A stretch of DNA of 64,000 nucleotides from Saccharopolyspora ipomoeae (GTDB lineage Bacteria; Actinomycetota; Actinomycetes; Mycobacteriales; Pseudonocardiaceae), in NCBI RefSeq assembly GCF_029952525.1, contig NZ_JASAOF010000002.1, positions 124,001-188,000 on the forward strand. Direction: 5' to 3'. The first letter of the stretch is position 1; each line of letters begins with the position of its first letter. Position numbers and translations under genes: made by a program. The notes beneath the pieces were generated by a model that ran no database searches, was not told where the DNA came from, and was given only the letters and a program-made list of their open reading frames with translations. This document shows, piece after piece, positions 43,338 through 51,066 of this stretch.

Positions 43338-44849
43338 CTACTCGGCGATCTCCGCGGCCGGCTCCCGCTCCGCCTCGGCCATCCGGGACTTCCGGTAGCC
43401 GTAGGCGAAGTAGAGAACCAGGCCCACGGCCATCCAGATCAGGAACCGGACCCAGGTCATCGCCGTCAGGTTGACCATCACCCACAGGCACGCCAGCACC
43501 GCGAGGGCCGGCACCAGCGGCACCATCGGAGTGCGGAAGGAACGCGGCAGATCGGGCCTGGTCCTGCGCAGGATGACCACGCCCACCGAGACCATGATGA
43601 AGGCCGCCAGCGTGCCGACGTTGACCATCTCCTCCAGCTTGCTCGCCGGGAAGAAGCCGGAGGCGATCACGACGAAGATGCCGACCAGGACGGTGGCGCG
43701 CACCGGCGTGCCCGTCGCCGGAGCGGTCTTGGCGAGCGCGCGCGGGATCAGACCGTCGCGGGCCATCGCGAACAGCACGCGGATCTGACCCAGCATCAGC
43801 ACCATGACCACGGTGGTCAGACCGGCCAGCGCGCCGATGATGATGAAGCTCGCCGTCCAGGTCTGCCCGTGGTGGGTGAACGCGGTGGCGAGGGTGGCCT
43901 TGGTCCCGTCGGGCTTGGTGGCCAGCTCCTTGTAGGACACCATGCCGGTCACGACCAGGGCCACGGCGACGTAGAGCACGGTCACGATGGCCAGCGAGCC
44001 CATGATGCCGCGCGGCATGTCGCGCTGCGGGTTGCGGGTCTCCTCGGCGGTGGTGGCCACGACGTCGAACCCGATGAAGGCGAAGAAGACGATGGCCGCA
44101 CCGGCGAAGATGCCGAACACGCCGAAGTTGCTCGTCGAGCCGCCCAGGACCAGCGAGAACAGCGACTGATCCAGTCCGCCACCACCGGAACCGCCGCCGG
44201 TGGGCTCCGGGATGAACGGGCGGTAGTTCGCGGTGTCGATCCAGCGCAGCCCGGCGAAGATCACCAGCAGCACGACGGCGATCTTGACCAGCGTGATGAC
44301 CTGCGTGACCCGTGCGGAGAGCTTGATGCCCACGGCCAGGACGACGGTGAGCGCGAGGGTGAGCACCACCGCGCCCCAGTCGAAGTCGAAGCCGGCCAGC
44401 GGCACCGTGGTCTTCGCCTGGATTCCCAGCAGGCGGAGGGCTTCCTGCAGGTACTCCGACCAGCCCTTGGCGACCACGGCGGAGCCCAGCGCCAGTTCCA
44501 GCAGCAGGTCCCACCCGAGGATCCAGGCGACGAACTCGCCGAAGGTCGCGTACGAGTAGGTGTAGGCGCTGCCCGCGACGGGCACGGTGGAAGCGAACTC
44601 CGCGTAGCACAGCGCGGCGAGCCCGCACGCGACCGCCGAGATCACGAACGACAGAGCCACACCGGGACCGGCGATGTTCCCGGCGGTCCGAGCGGTCATG
44701 GTGAAGATGCCGGCGCCGATGGTGACGGCCACACCGAACATCACGAGGTCGAAAGCAGACAGGTTCTTGCGCAGCCGGGTGTCCGGTTCATCGGTGTCGG
44801 CGCGCGATTGCTCCACGGACTTGGTCCGCAGCAGCCCGGTACGAGGCAC
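43338..44849 (-). CDS. APC-family amino acid permease
   Basis: A 503-residue membrane protein of the cationic amino acid transporter (CAT/YfnA-like) group, with about 12-14 hydrophobic segments. The N-terminal motif FDLVMFGVAVTIGAGIF and FFAFIGFDVVATTAEETRNP are the classical substrate-binding and signature regions. GTG 44849 is chosen because AGGAGG lies seven bases upstream. It exchanges or imports amino acids at the plasma membrane. No amino acid catabolic gene is adjacent. The C terminus is Glu/Ala-rich and cytosolic. Confidence 0.9.
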   Translation of the reverse strand: MPRTGLLRTKSVEQSRADTDEPDTRLRKNLSAFDLVMFGVAVTIGAGIFTMTARTAGNIAGPGVALSFVISAVACGLAALCYAEFASTVPVAGSAYTYSYATFGEFVAWILGWDLLLELALGSAVVAKGWSEYLQEALRLLGIQAKTTVPLAGFDFDWGAVVLTLALTVVLAVGIKLSARVTQVITLVKIAVVLLVIFAGLRWIDTANYRPFIPEPTGGGSGGGGLDQSLFSLVLGGSTSNFGVFGIFAGAAIVFFAFIGFDVVATTAEETRNPQRDMPRGIMGSLAIVTVLYVAVALVVTGMVSYKELATKPDGTKATLATAFTHHGQTWTASFIIIGALAGLTTVVMVLMLGQIRVLFAMARDGLIPRALAKTAPATGTPVRATVLVGIFVVIASGFFPASKLEEMVNVGTLAAFIMVSVGVVILRRTRPDLPRSFRTPMVPLVPALAVLACLWVMVNLTAMTWVRFLIWMAVGLVLYFAYGYRKSRMAEAEREPAAEIAE

Positions 44850-44965
44850 TGTCCATCCTCCTAGAGCGGCCAAGGTGACACGGTGGGGACGAACCGTAAG
44901 CAGGGGTCTCCCGAGGTGTCGAGGTCGTGCCCAGGACAGTTGTAGCTACGTGACCGGTTCAACCA

Positions 44966-44988
44966 CTCACGCCGCGAAAGGGCGTGAG
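44966..44988 (-). terminator. Terminator of the cobalamin-riboswitch operon
   Basis: CTCACGCC (44966-44973) and GGCGTGAG (44981-44988) form an 8-base stem with a 7-base loop, 33 bases past the stop of the Gfo/Idh/MocA gene on the minus strand. Confidence 0.65.
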
Positions 44989-45020
44989 GTTCACACGCTT
45001 TGGGCGATTTTTCGGTCCAT

Positions 45021-46013
45021 TCAGGACGGAATCGCGCCCCGCTGCTTGACCCGCACCGCCACGCCCTGCACGGCCTCGACCAGCCGCGCCGTCTCGCGCG
45101 CGGCCCGCAACCACGGCCGCTCGTCCTCCGCCGAGCGCCCGTCGCGGACGGCGGCGGCGAACGACGCCAGCGAATCGCGGAACTGGTGCGAGGCGTCGAG
45201 CACGAACTCCTCGGCGTGGTCCTGCTCGTCCAGGCGCAGCAGCGGCCGGTGCTCGGCGGGAGGGGTGAACGCGCGCTCCAGGCTCAGCCGGGCCGCGTCG
45301 CCCCACAGCGCGTAGCGCGAGCGGTAGCTGTGCTGGAAACCGAACTCCAGGTCGGCGAACACGCCGTTCTCCGACACCAGCAGCGCGTGCCCGGCCATGT
45401 CCACACCGGTCTCGGAATCCACCCGCAGCGTCGCACCCGCGACGGTGAGCCCGTCGCCGAGCATCAGCTGCGCCGCCCGGATCGGGTACACGCCGACGTC
45501 GAGCAGGCTCCCGGCACCCAGCGCGGGGTCGTAGCGGATGTCGCCGGGCTTCGGCGACGGGATGCCGAACGCCGAGCTGAAGGTGCGCAGGCGGCCCAGG
45601 CGTCCGCGCGCGACGAGCTCGCGCACCACGTCGTGCTGCGGGTGGTGCAGGAACGCGAAGTTCTCCCGCAGCACCAAGCCGCGCTCGGCGGCCAGCGCCA
45701 CCAGCTCGTCGGTGCGTTCGGCCGAGACCGTCATCGGCTTCTCGCACAGCACGTGCTTCCCGGCGTGCAGCGCGCGCTTCGTCCAGTCGAAGTGCAGCGA
45801 GTTCGGCAGCGACAGGTAGATCGCGTCCACGTCGTGGGAGTCGATCAGCTGCTCGTAGGTCATCGCGGTGCCGCCGTGCTCGGCGGCGAAGCGCTCTGCG
45901 CGGGCCGCGGTGCGACTGGCCACGCCGGTGATCTCGGATCCGTCGGTGTCGTGCAGCGCGGGAAGGGCCCGCCGCTCGGCGATCGCGGAGCAGCCGAGCA
46001 CGCCCCATCGCAC
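45021..46013 (-). CDS. Gfo/Idh/MocA-family oxidoreductase
   Basis: A 330-residue NAD(P)-dependent oxidoreductase. The Rossmann motif WGVLGCSAIAERRALPAL is at the N terminus, HVLCEKPMTVSAERT carries the catalytic-loop lysine (EKP), and GAGSLLDVGVYPI is the conserved C-domain motif. GTG 46013 is preferred because GGAGG lies eight bases upstream; ATG 46028 is an alternative. The gene follows the BtuC-like permease by 57 bases and may be in the riboswitch-controlled transcript. Members reduce or oxidise sugars, inositols or imines; no link to cobalamin is established. Confidence 0.83.
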   Translation of the reverse strand: MRWGVLGCSAIAERRALPALHDTDGSEITGVASRTAARAERFAAEHGGTAMTYEQLIDSHDVDAIYLSLPNSLHFDWTKRALHAGKHVLCEKPMTVSAERTDELVALAAERGLVLRENFAFLHHPQHDVVRELVARGRLGRLRTFSSAFGIPSPKPGDIRYDPALGAGSLLDVGVYPIRAAQLMLGDGLTVAGATLRVDSETGVDMAGHALLVSENGVFADLEFGFQHSYRSRYALWGDAARLSLERAFTPPAEHRPLLRLDEQDHAEEFVLDASHQFRDSLASFAAAVRDGRSAEDERPWLRAARETARLVEAVQGVAVRVKQRGAIPS

Positions 46014-46070
46014 TCTGTTCGCCTCCATCAACCGCAGCCTAGGGGAAGAGGGTGAAGTCGCGCGGGATGG

Positions 46071-47093
46071 TCACGAGGTTCGGCCGCGCCGGGCGAGCAG
46101 GATCGCGAACGCCGGGACGCCGACCAGCGCGGTCATCACCCCGACCGGAACCTCCTGCGGCGCGGCGACGGTCGTCGCGAGCACGTCGACCCACACCAGC
46201 AGGATCGCGCCCAGCACGGCCGTGACCGGCAGCAACGCGCGGTGGCGCGGTCCCACGACGAGCTTGGCGGCCTGCGGCAGGACCAGGCCGACGAACCCGA
46301 TCGCCCCGGCCGCGGCCACCAGCGTGGCGGCCAGCAGGGCGGTGACCACCAGCAGCACGATCCGCAAGCGGGCGACGTTGACGCCCAGCGCGGCCGCCGT
46401 GTCGTGGCCCAGCGCGAAGGCGTCCAGCGCACCTGCGCGCGCCAGGCACACCAGCAGGCACACCGCGCACACGGCGCCCGAGACGGCGACGTCGTTCCAG
46501 CGCGCGCCGGACAGCGAACCCAGCAGCCAGAACAGCACTCCCCGGGTCTGCTCGGCGTCGGCGGAGGTGATCACCACGAACGAGGTGAGCGCCGAGAACA
46601 GCTGCGTCCCGGCCACTCCCGCCAGCACCAGGTGCGTGGTGGTGCCGCCCGCCAGCGAGCCGAGGGTCAGCACCAGCGCGAACGCCACCAGCGCCCCGGC
46701 GAAGGCGCCGGCGGTGAGCCCGATCGCGCCCGCGCCGAGCCCGAGGATCACCACCAGCACCGCGCCGGTCGAGGCTCCGGCCGACACGCCCAGCAGGAAC
46801 GGGTCGGCCAGCGGGTTGCGCAGCAACGACTGGAGCACCGCCCCGCACATCCCGAGACCGGCGCCGCAGATCGCGGCCAGCACCGCGCGGGGTAATCGCA
46901 GCTGCCACACGATGCCCTGCCCGATCCGCGAGACGTCGGTCTCGCCGAGACCGAGCCGCGCGCCCACGACCCCGGCCACGTCGGTGACCGAGAGGGGAGC
47001 CGGGCCGAGGGTGACCGCCACCGCGATCGACAGCAGCAGCGCCGGGATCCCGGCCAGCACGATCAGCGGAGCGCGCACCCGTCCGGTCCTCAC
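46071..47093 (-). CDS. btuC: FecCD-family ABC permease, BtuC-like
   Basis: A 340-residue integral membrane protein with about ten helices. LRLPRAVLAAICGAGLGMCGAVLQSLLRNPLADPFLLG (described in part) and GFVGLVLPQAAKLVVGPRHRALLP are the signature loops of the vitamin B12/Fe-siderophore permease family; the latter holds the coupling helix that touches the ATPase. GTG 47093 overlaps the stop of the binding protein gene. Siderophore and cobalamin permeases cannot be told apart by motif, but the cobalamin riboswitch upstream of the operon points to corrinoid import. No ATPase gene follows. Confidence 0.82.
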   Translation of the reverse strand: MRTGRVRAPLIVLAGIPALLLSIAVAVTLGPAPLSVTDVAGVVGARLGLGETDVSRIGQGIVWQLRLPRAVLAAICGAGLGMCGAVLQSLLRNPLADPFLLGVSAGASTGAVLVVILGLGAGAIGLTAGAFAGALVAFALVLTLGSLAGGTTTHLVLAGVAGTQLFSALTSFVVITSADAEQTRGVLFWLLGSLSGARWNDVAVSGAVCAVCLLVCLARAGALDAFALGHDTAAALGVNVARLRIVLLVVTALLAATLVAAAGAIGFVGLVLPQAAKLVVGPRHRALLPVTAVLGAILLVWVDVLATTVAAPQEVPVGVMTALVGVPAFAILLARRGRTS

Positions 47094-48079
47094 CTGCGCT
47101 CCAGCTCGGCGAGCCGGTCGGCCAGCCGCTCGATGCCGGTGATGGTGCGCAGGCTGATGTTCATCTCGGTGCCGGTCATCGGCATCCAGTCGCCGGCGGC
47201 CACCGCGGGCAGCCGCGACATGGCCGGGTCGGTGCGCAGGAACTCCTGCTTTGCCGCGAGGGAATCGCCTTCGCCGTCGCGGGTGAGATCGCCCAGCACC
47301 AGCAGGTCGGGGTCGCGGGCGAGCACGTCCTCCCACGACACCTGCGGCCACATCGAGGTCACGTCGTCGTAGGCGTTGCGCACCCCCAGGGCGCGGGTCA
47401 TGATCGCCGGTGAACCGGTGGAGCCCGCCACGTAGGGGGATTCGGTGCGGGCGAACCAGAACAGCACCGAAGTGTCCTGCGCGGGAACGGCTTTCGCCCG
47501 CGCGGCGGCCACCCGCTGCTGCAGCTGCGCCACCAGCGCCTCGCCCCGATCGGTGACGTCGAAGATCGCCGCGATCTCGCGGACCTCGCGGTAGATGTCG
47601 TCGAGCTCGACCGGCTCGCCCAGCGGCGCCTCCTCCGGCAGGCAGTTGGAGGGCGAGAGGTAGGTCGGAACGCCGAGCTCGGCGAAGCGCTCGCGGGAGG
47701 CCACGCCCTCGTCGGTGAACACCGCCCGGTAGGCGCCCAGCACCGCGTCCGGTTCGGTGGCCAGCACCGACTCGAACGACGGGTTGTTGTCGGAGAGCCT
47801 GGGCACCCGGGCGTTGTCGGCGGCCAGCGCCGGGTCGACCGGGTCGGTCCAGGTCGCGGTGCCCACCATCCGGTCGGCCAGGCCGAGCGAGAGCATGATC
47901 TCGGTGGTCGACTGGTTCAGGCTCACCGCCCGCTTCGGCGGCTCGGACACCGCGACCTCGGTGTCGCAGTTGGGGATGGTCACCCGCGGCGGAGCGGACT
48001 CCGTGGCAGGTGCGGAGCAGGCGGCGAGAGCGGCGGCGCAGAGCAGCATCGAGCTCGTGCGCGTCCAGAGTCGGAACAC
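47090..48079 (-). CDS. btuF: Cobalamin ABC transporter substrate-binding lipoprotein, BtuF-like
   Basis: A 329-residue lipoprotein: the lipobox LAAC follows a short hydrophobic signal. The periplasmic-binding core has KRAVSLNQSTTEIMLSLGL, YLSPSNCLPEEAPLGEPVEL and MSRLPAVAAGDWMPM. The class III fold is shared by iron-siderophore and B12 binders. A cobalamin riboswitch in its leader (48159-48307) makes corrinoid the likely ligand. GTG 48079 begins the frame; the ribosome site is weak, as expected where the leader controls access. It is the first gene of the operon with the permease. Confidence 0.82.
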   Translation of the reverse strand: MFRLWTRTSSMLLCAAALAACSAPATESAPPRVTIPNCDTEVAVSEPPKRAVSLNQSTTEIMLSLGLADRMVGTATWTDPVDPALAADNARVPRLSDNNPSFESVLATEPDAVLGAYRAVFTDEGVASRERFAELGVPTYLSPSNCLPEEAPLGEPVELDDIYREVREIAAIFDVTDRGEALVAQLQQRVAAARAKAVPAQDTSVLFWFARTESPYVAGSTGSPAIMTRALGVRNAYDDVTSMWPQVSWEDVLARDPDLLVLGDLTRDGEGDSLAAKQEFLRTDPAMSRLPAVAAGDWMPMTGTEMNISLRTITGIERLADRLAELERR

Positions 48080-48147
48080 GTCGTGCGGAAATCCTCACCC
48101 CGGGCCCATGCGCGAGACCCGGTCGGCCGATTCCCGGAACCGGGTGC

Positions 48148-48161
48148 GGCTCCGGGGAGCC
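48148..48161 (-). promoter_or_regulatory. Hairpin of the riboswitch expression platform
   Basis: On the minus strand GGCTCC-CC-GGAGCC folds into a 6-base stem. Its left arm uses the last bases of the riboswitch P1 stem (GCCGGC), so the two structures exclude each other. This is a plausible switch between folding states, but no poly-U tract is visible. Confidence 0.5.
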
Positions 48162-48307
48162 GGCAGGTCTTCGGGCTCGGGCTCCGCCGGGCGAACCGCC
48201 TTCCCGGATCCGTGATCCAGTGGCTCGGGTTCGCCCGTCACCCCTACCGCTGCGCGTCAGCTCCGGCTTCCGACCGGATTCCCTCACGGCCACACGTGGC
48301 GACCGGC
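48159..48307 (-). ncRNA. Cobalamin (AdoCbl) riboswitch
   Basis: The minus strand carries the conserved cobalamin-riboswitch blocks in order: P1 5' side GCCGGTC, GAGGGAATCC, GGAAGCCGGAGCTGACGC then GCAGCGGTA, AGCCACTGGATCACGG, GGGAAGGC, and the B12 box GCCCGAAGACCTGCC followed by GGC closing P1. Several blocks are nearly identical to the E. coli btuB leader. It lies 80 bases upstream of the BtuF-like gene on the same strand. Binding of adenosylcobalamin should reduce expression of the transport genes. Confidence 0.93.
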
Positions 48308-48335
48308 TCGAGATCGAGTCTAACGGGTTGGTCGC

Positions 48336-49106
48336 CTACTGGTGGGTGCCGCCGTCGACGCGGATCTCGGTGCCGGTGATGAAGGCACCGTCGTCGGAGG
48401 CCAGCATCGCCACCACGCCCGCGACGTGCTCCGGCGGGGCGAAGCCGCTGCCCAGGGCGGGGGAGAGCTTGGTGAACAGGTCCCAGTCGGTGTCGGCGGG
48501 CAGCTTGTCGGCGGTGGTCTCGGTGATGCCGCTGCGGATCCCGCCCGGCACCAGCGACACCGCGCGCAGGCCCTGCTTGGCGTACTCCAGGGCGATGGCG
48601 TGGGTGAAGGACTGGATGCCGCCCTTGCTGGCCGCGTAGGCCGCCATGTACGGGTGGGCGAAGTTCGCCGACGTCGAGCTGAAGTTGATCACCACGCCGT
48701 TGCCGGTGGCCAGCAGCGCCGGTAACGCGGCTCGGGTGACCAGGAACGTGCCGGTGAGGTTGACGGCCAGGATCCGGTTCCACAGCTCCAGCGAGCACTC
48801 GTGCGTGCGCGCCGCGTGCAGCGTTCCGGCCGCGTTGACCAGCACGTCCAGCCCGCCGAGCTGCTCGGCGCAGGCGGGGACGGTGAAGTCCACGGCGTCC
48901 TCGGCGGCGATGTCCAGCGGCAGCGTGCCCAGCCGGTCGCAGGTCCCGGCCTCGGCGGCGAGCCGGGCGGTCTCCTTCAGCCCGGCTTCGTCGATGTCGG
49001 TGGTGAGCACCCGGGCACCCTCGTCGAGCAGCCGCAGCACGCTTGCCCGCCCGATCCCCGACGCTCCGCCCGTGACGAGCACGCGCTTGCCGTTGAGCCT
49101 GTCCAT
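48336..49106 (-). CDS. SDR family oxidoreductase, 3-hydroxybutyrate dehydrogenase-like
   Basis: A 256-residue classical SDR. NAD motif TGGASGIGRAS at residues 12-22, DVLVNAAGTLH, the catalytic serine in NFSSTSANFAHPYM, then YAASKGG, and the end FITGTEIRVDGGTHQ. It oxidises a secondary alcohol with NAD; the substrate is unknown (similar proteins act on hydroxybutyrate, sugars or cyclic alcohols). It stands alone on the minus strand, upstream of the riboswitch but separated from it, and divergent from the iron-boxed lipoprotein gene. Confidence 0.85.
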   Translation of the reverse strand: MDRLNGKRVLVTGGASGIGRASVLRLLDEGARVLTTDIDEAGLKETARLAAEAGTCDRLGTLPLDIAAEDAVDFTVPACAEQLGGLDVLVNAAGTLHAARTHECSLELWNRILAVNLTGTFLVTRAALPALLATGNGVVINFSSTSANFAHPYMAAYAASKGGIQSFTHAIALEYAKQGLRAVSLVPGGIRSGITETTADKLPADTDWDLFTKLSPALGSGFAPPEHVAGVVAMLASDDGAFITGTEIRVDGGTHQ

Positions 49107-49274
49107 CTCGCGTCCTTCCGCAGCTCCCGACCGTCGTGAAGCTCAACGCGCGAGCGCGCGTGAAGTTGCTCATGCCCCCGGCTATCCAGTTCGTCGGCCG
49201 TCCAGTTCGGACGAATGTGACGAAGGTCGGTGACGCTCGGTAGGGCCCGCCCTGGACGCCGCACAGAGGGTTGG

Positions 49275-49293
49275 TTAAGTTAGGCGCACCTAA
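49275..49293 (+). promoter_or_regulatory. IdeR/DtxR-type iron box
   Basis: TTAAGTTAGGCGCACCTAA matches the IdeR consensus at 16 of 19 positions and lies 20 bases before the siderophore-binding lipoprotein start. The left half is the same as in the boxes at 15046 and 26366. Confidence 0.72.
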
Positions 49294-49312
49294 GTACGAG
49301 TGAGGTGTGGAG

Positions 49313-50311
49313 ATGCGCTGGATGCGGACCCTGGGACTGATCATGACGGTCCTGCTGGGAATCGCCCTGACCGGTTGCGGCGCAGCCGGTCCCGAGGGGG
49401 AGCAGCCCGCGGCCGGATCGGCCGACGCTCAGTTCCCGGTCACCATCAAGACCGCGTTCGGTGACGTCACCGTTCCCGAGCGTCCTCAGCGCGTCGTCGC
49501 GCTCGGCTGGGGCGACGCCGAAACGGCGCTGAGCCTGGGAGTGCAACCGGTCGGCGCCGCCGACTGGCTGCCCGTCGGCGGGGACGGCGTCCCGCCGTGG
49601 ATCCCCGCCGACAAGCGCTACACCACGCCGCCGAAGATGCTCGGCACGATGGAGGTCGACATGGAGAGCGTCGCGGCCCTGCAGCCCGACCTCATCCTCG
49701 ACACCCGCGCCAGCGGCGACAAGGAGCGCTACAACCTGCTCAACCGGCTCGGCGTGCCGGTGGTGAGCATCCCCGAGGGCGGCGAGTCCTACCTGACCAC
49801 CTGGGACCAGCAGCTCGACATGGTCGGCAAGGCGCTGGGCAAGCAGGCCGAGGCCGCGCAGCAGAAGGCCGACCTGGAGGGCAAGTTCCAGCAGGCCGCC
49901 GCCGCGCACCCGCAGTGGGCGGGCAAGACCGTCGCGGTCGGCGCCAAGATGGTCGGCTCCTACGGCGCCTACGTCAACGGCGGGTCCCGGCTGGAGTTCA
50001 TGGAGCGGCTGGGCTTCCGCCAGTCGCCCGCCGTGCAGCAGGTGGCCGGGAACAACTTCTTCGTCAACGTCTCCCCGGAGCGGATGGACCTGTTCAACGC
50101 CGACCTGACCGTGATGTTCCCGATCGGGCTGGCCGCCTCCGAGATCGACCGCGACCAGATGTTCCAGTCGGTGCCCTCGGTCCGCGAAGGCCGCGGCGTG
50201 GTGCTGCACGACGAGCAGGCCACCCAGGCGTTCTCGGCGGGGACCGCGGCGGGCATGTCCTACGCGGTCGACAAGGTCGTCCCGCTCATCGAGCAGGCCA
50301 AGCAGGGCTGA
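49313..50311 (+). CDS. Iron-siderophore ABC transporter substrate-binding lipoprotein
   Basis: A 332-residue lipoprotein with lipobox LTGC after a hydrophobic signal. FGDVTVPERPQRVVALGW and GWGDAETALSLGVQPVG are the FepB/FhuD-type opening strands; ERMDLFNADLTVMFPIG and SYAVDKVVPLIE the closing ones. ATG 49313 has TGAGG seven bases upstream; GTG 49307 is too close to it. The iron box predicts derepression under iron starvation. No permease or ATPase follows, so it must use transporter parts encoded elsewhere. Confidence 0.88.
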   Translation: MRWMRTLGLIMTVLLGIALTGCGAAGPEGEQPAAGSADAQFPVTIKTAFGDVTVPERPQRVVALGWGDAETALSLGVQPVGAADWLPVGGDGVPPWIPADKRYTTPPKMLGTMEVDMESVAALQPDLILDTRASGDKERYNLLNRLGVPVVSIPEGGESYLTTWDQQLDMVGKALGKQAEAAQQKADLEGKFQQAAAAHPQWAGKTVAVGAKMVGSYGAYVNGGSRLEFMERLGFRQSPAVQQVAGNNFFVNVSPERMDLFNADLTVMFPIGLAASEIDRDQMFQSVPSVREGRGVVLHDEQATQAFSAGTAAGMSYAVDKVVPLIEQAKQG

Positions 50312-50340
50312 TCAACCCCGACCGGCAAGGAGAACGACGC

Positions 50341-50946
50341 GTGACCTCGTGGGACCCGGCCGAGGCCGAGCACGTCACCTCGGCGGCGCAGCTCCGCGAG
50401 ATCGTCGAACCGCCGCACCCGGAGATCGCCGAGAAGGTGGTCTCCGGGATCGACGGCGTCAGCCGGGGCTTCATCGAGCAGTCGCGGCTGTTCCTCGTGG
50501 CCACCACCGGCGCCGACGGCAGGCTCGACGTCTCGCCGCGCGGTGACACCGCCCGCAGCGTCGTCGTCTTCGACGACGGCAAGACGCTGGCCTACGCCGA
50601 GCGTCCCGGCAACCGCCGGGTGGACGGGCTGCACAACATCCTGGAGAACCCGCAGGTGGGGATGCTGTTCATGATCCCCGGCGTCACCCACGTGCTGCGC
50701 GTCAACGGCACCGCCACCGTCGTCCGCTCGGCGCCGTTCATGGCCGACCTCGCCCTCAAGGGCACACCCCCGCCGCTGGCGGTGGTGGTCCGCGTCGAGG
50801 AGCTCTTCGTCCACTGCGGTCGGGCCCTGCTCAAGTCGGGCCTCTGGCGTCCCCGCACCTGGCCGGAAGGCGACCACCCGGGCGTCATGGCCCTCTTCGA
50901 ATCCCAACAAGCCCTCAAGACCGACCCACCCCGGACCACCCCCTGA
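50341..50946 (+). CDS. Pyridoxamine 5'-phosphate oxidase-family protein (MSMEG_1061-like)
   Basis: A 201-residue split-barrel protein. SRLFLVATTGADGRLDVSPRGD and NRRVDGLHNILENPQVGMLFMIPG are characteristic of the FMN-dependent MSMEG_1061 subfamily, and HCGRALLKSGLW the C-terminal part. GTG 50341 has AAGGAG eight bases upstream and starts 29 bases after the iron-boxed lipoprotein gene, so the two are probably co-transcribed and iron-regulated. A role in flavin-dependent reduction of a siderophore or heme product is possible but not shown. Confidence 0.8.
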   Translation: MTSWDPAEAEHVTSAAQLREIVEPPHPEIAEKVVSGIDGVSRGFIEQSRLFLVATTGADGRLDVSPRGDTARSVVVFDDGKTLAYAERPGNRRVDGLHNILENPQVGMLFMIPGVTHVLRVNGTATVVRSAPFMADLALKGTPPPLAVVVRVEELFVHCGRALLKSGLWRPRTWPEGDHPGVMALFESQQALKTDPPRTTP

Positions 50947-50967
50947 CGCGCTCCGCAGGGCGCGTCA

Positions 50968-51037
50968 TGTCGAAAACCCCGGTTTTCACGCGTCAAAAAC
51001 CGCGGTTCTCGTCGCGCGAAAACCGGGGTTTTCGACA
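50968..51037. terminator. Long hairpin between convergent genes
   Basis: TGTCGAAAACCCCGGTTTTC (50968-50987) and its exact complement (51018-51037) give a perfect 20-base stem around a 30-base loop that itself has an ACCGCGGT palindrome. It lies between the PPOX gene and the convergent MFS gene, the position of a bidirectional terminator. Confidence 0.75.
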
Positions 51038-51066
51038 CGGGGTGGGGAAATTCGCAGGTGAGGGGG

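Noticed and set aside
45868..47142. Long plus-strand open frame across the permease region
   Set aside because: The product is Ser/Thr/Ala/Pro-rich without domains; the minus strand encodes a membrane permease with family motifs.
46071..48079. Calling the binding protein and permease a siderophore importer
   Set aside because: The cobalamin riboswitch in the leader, with several nearly invariant blocks, outweighs the generic family similarity.
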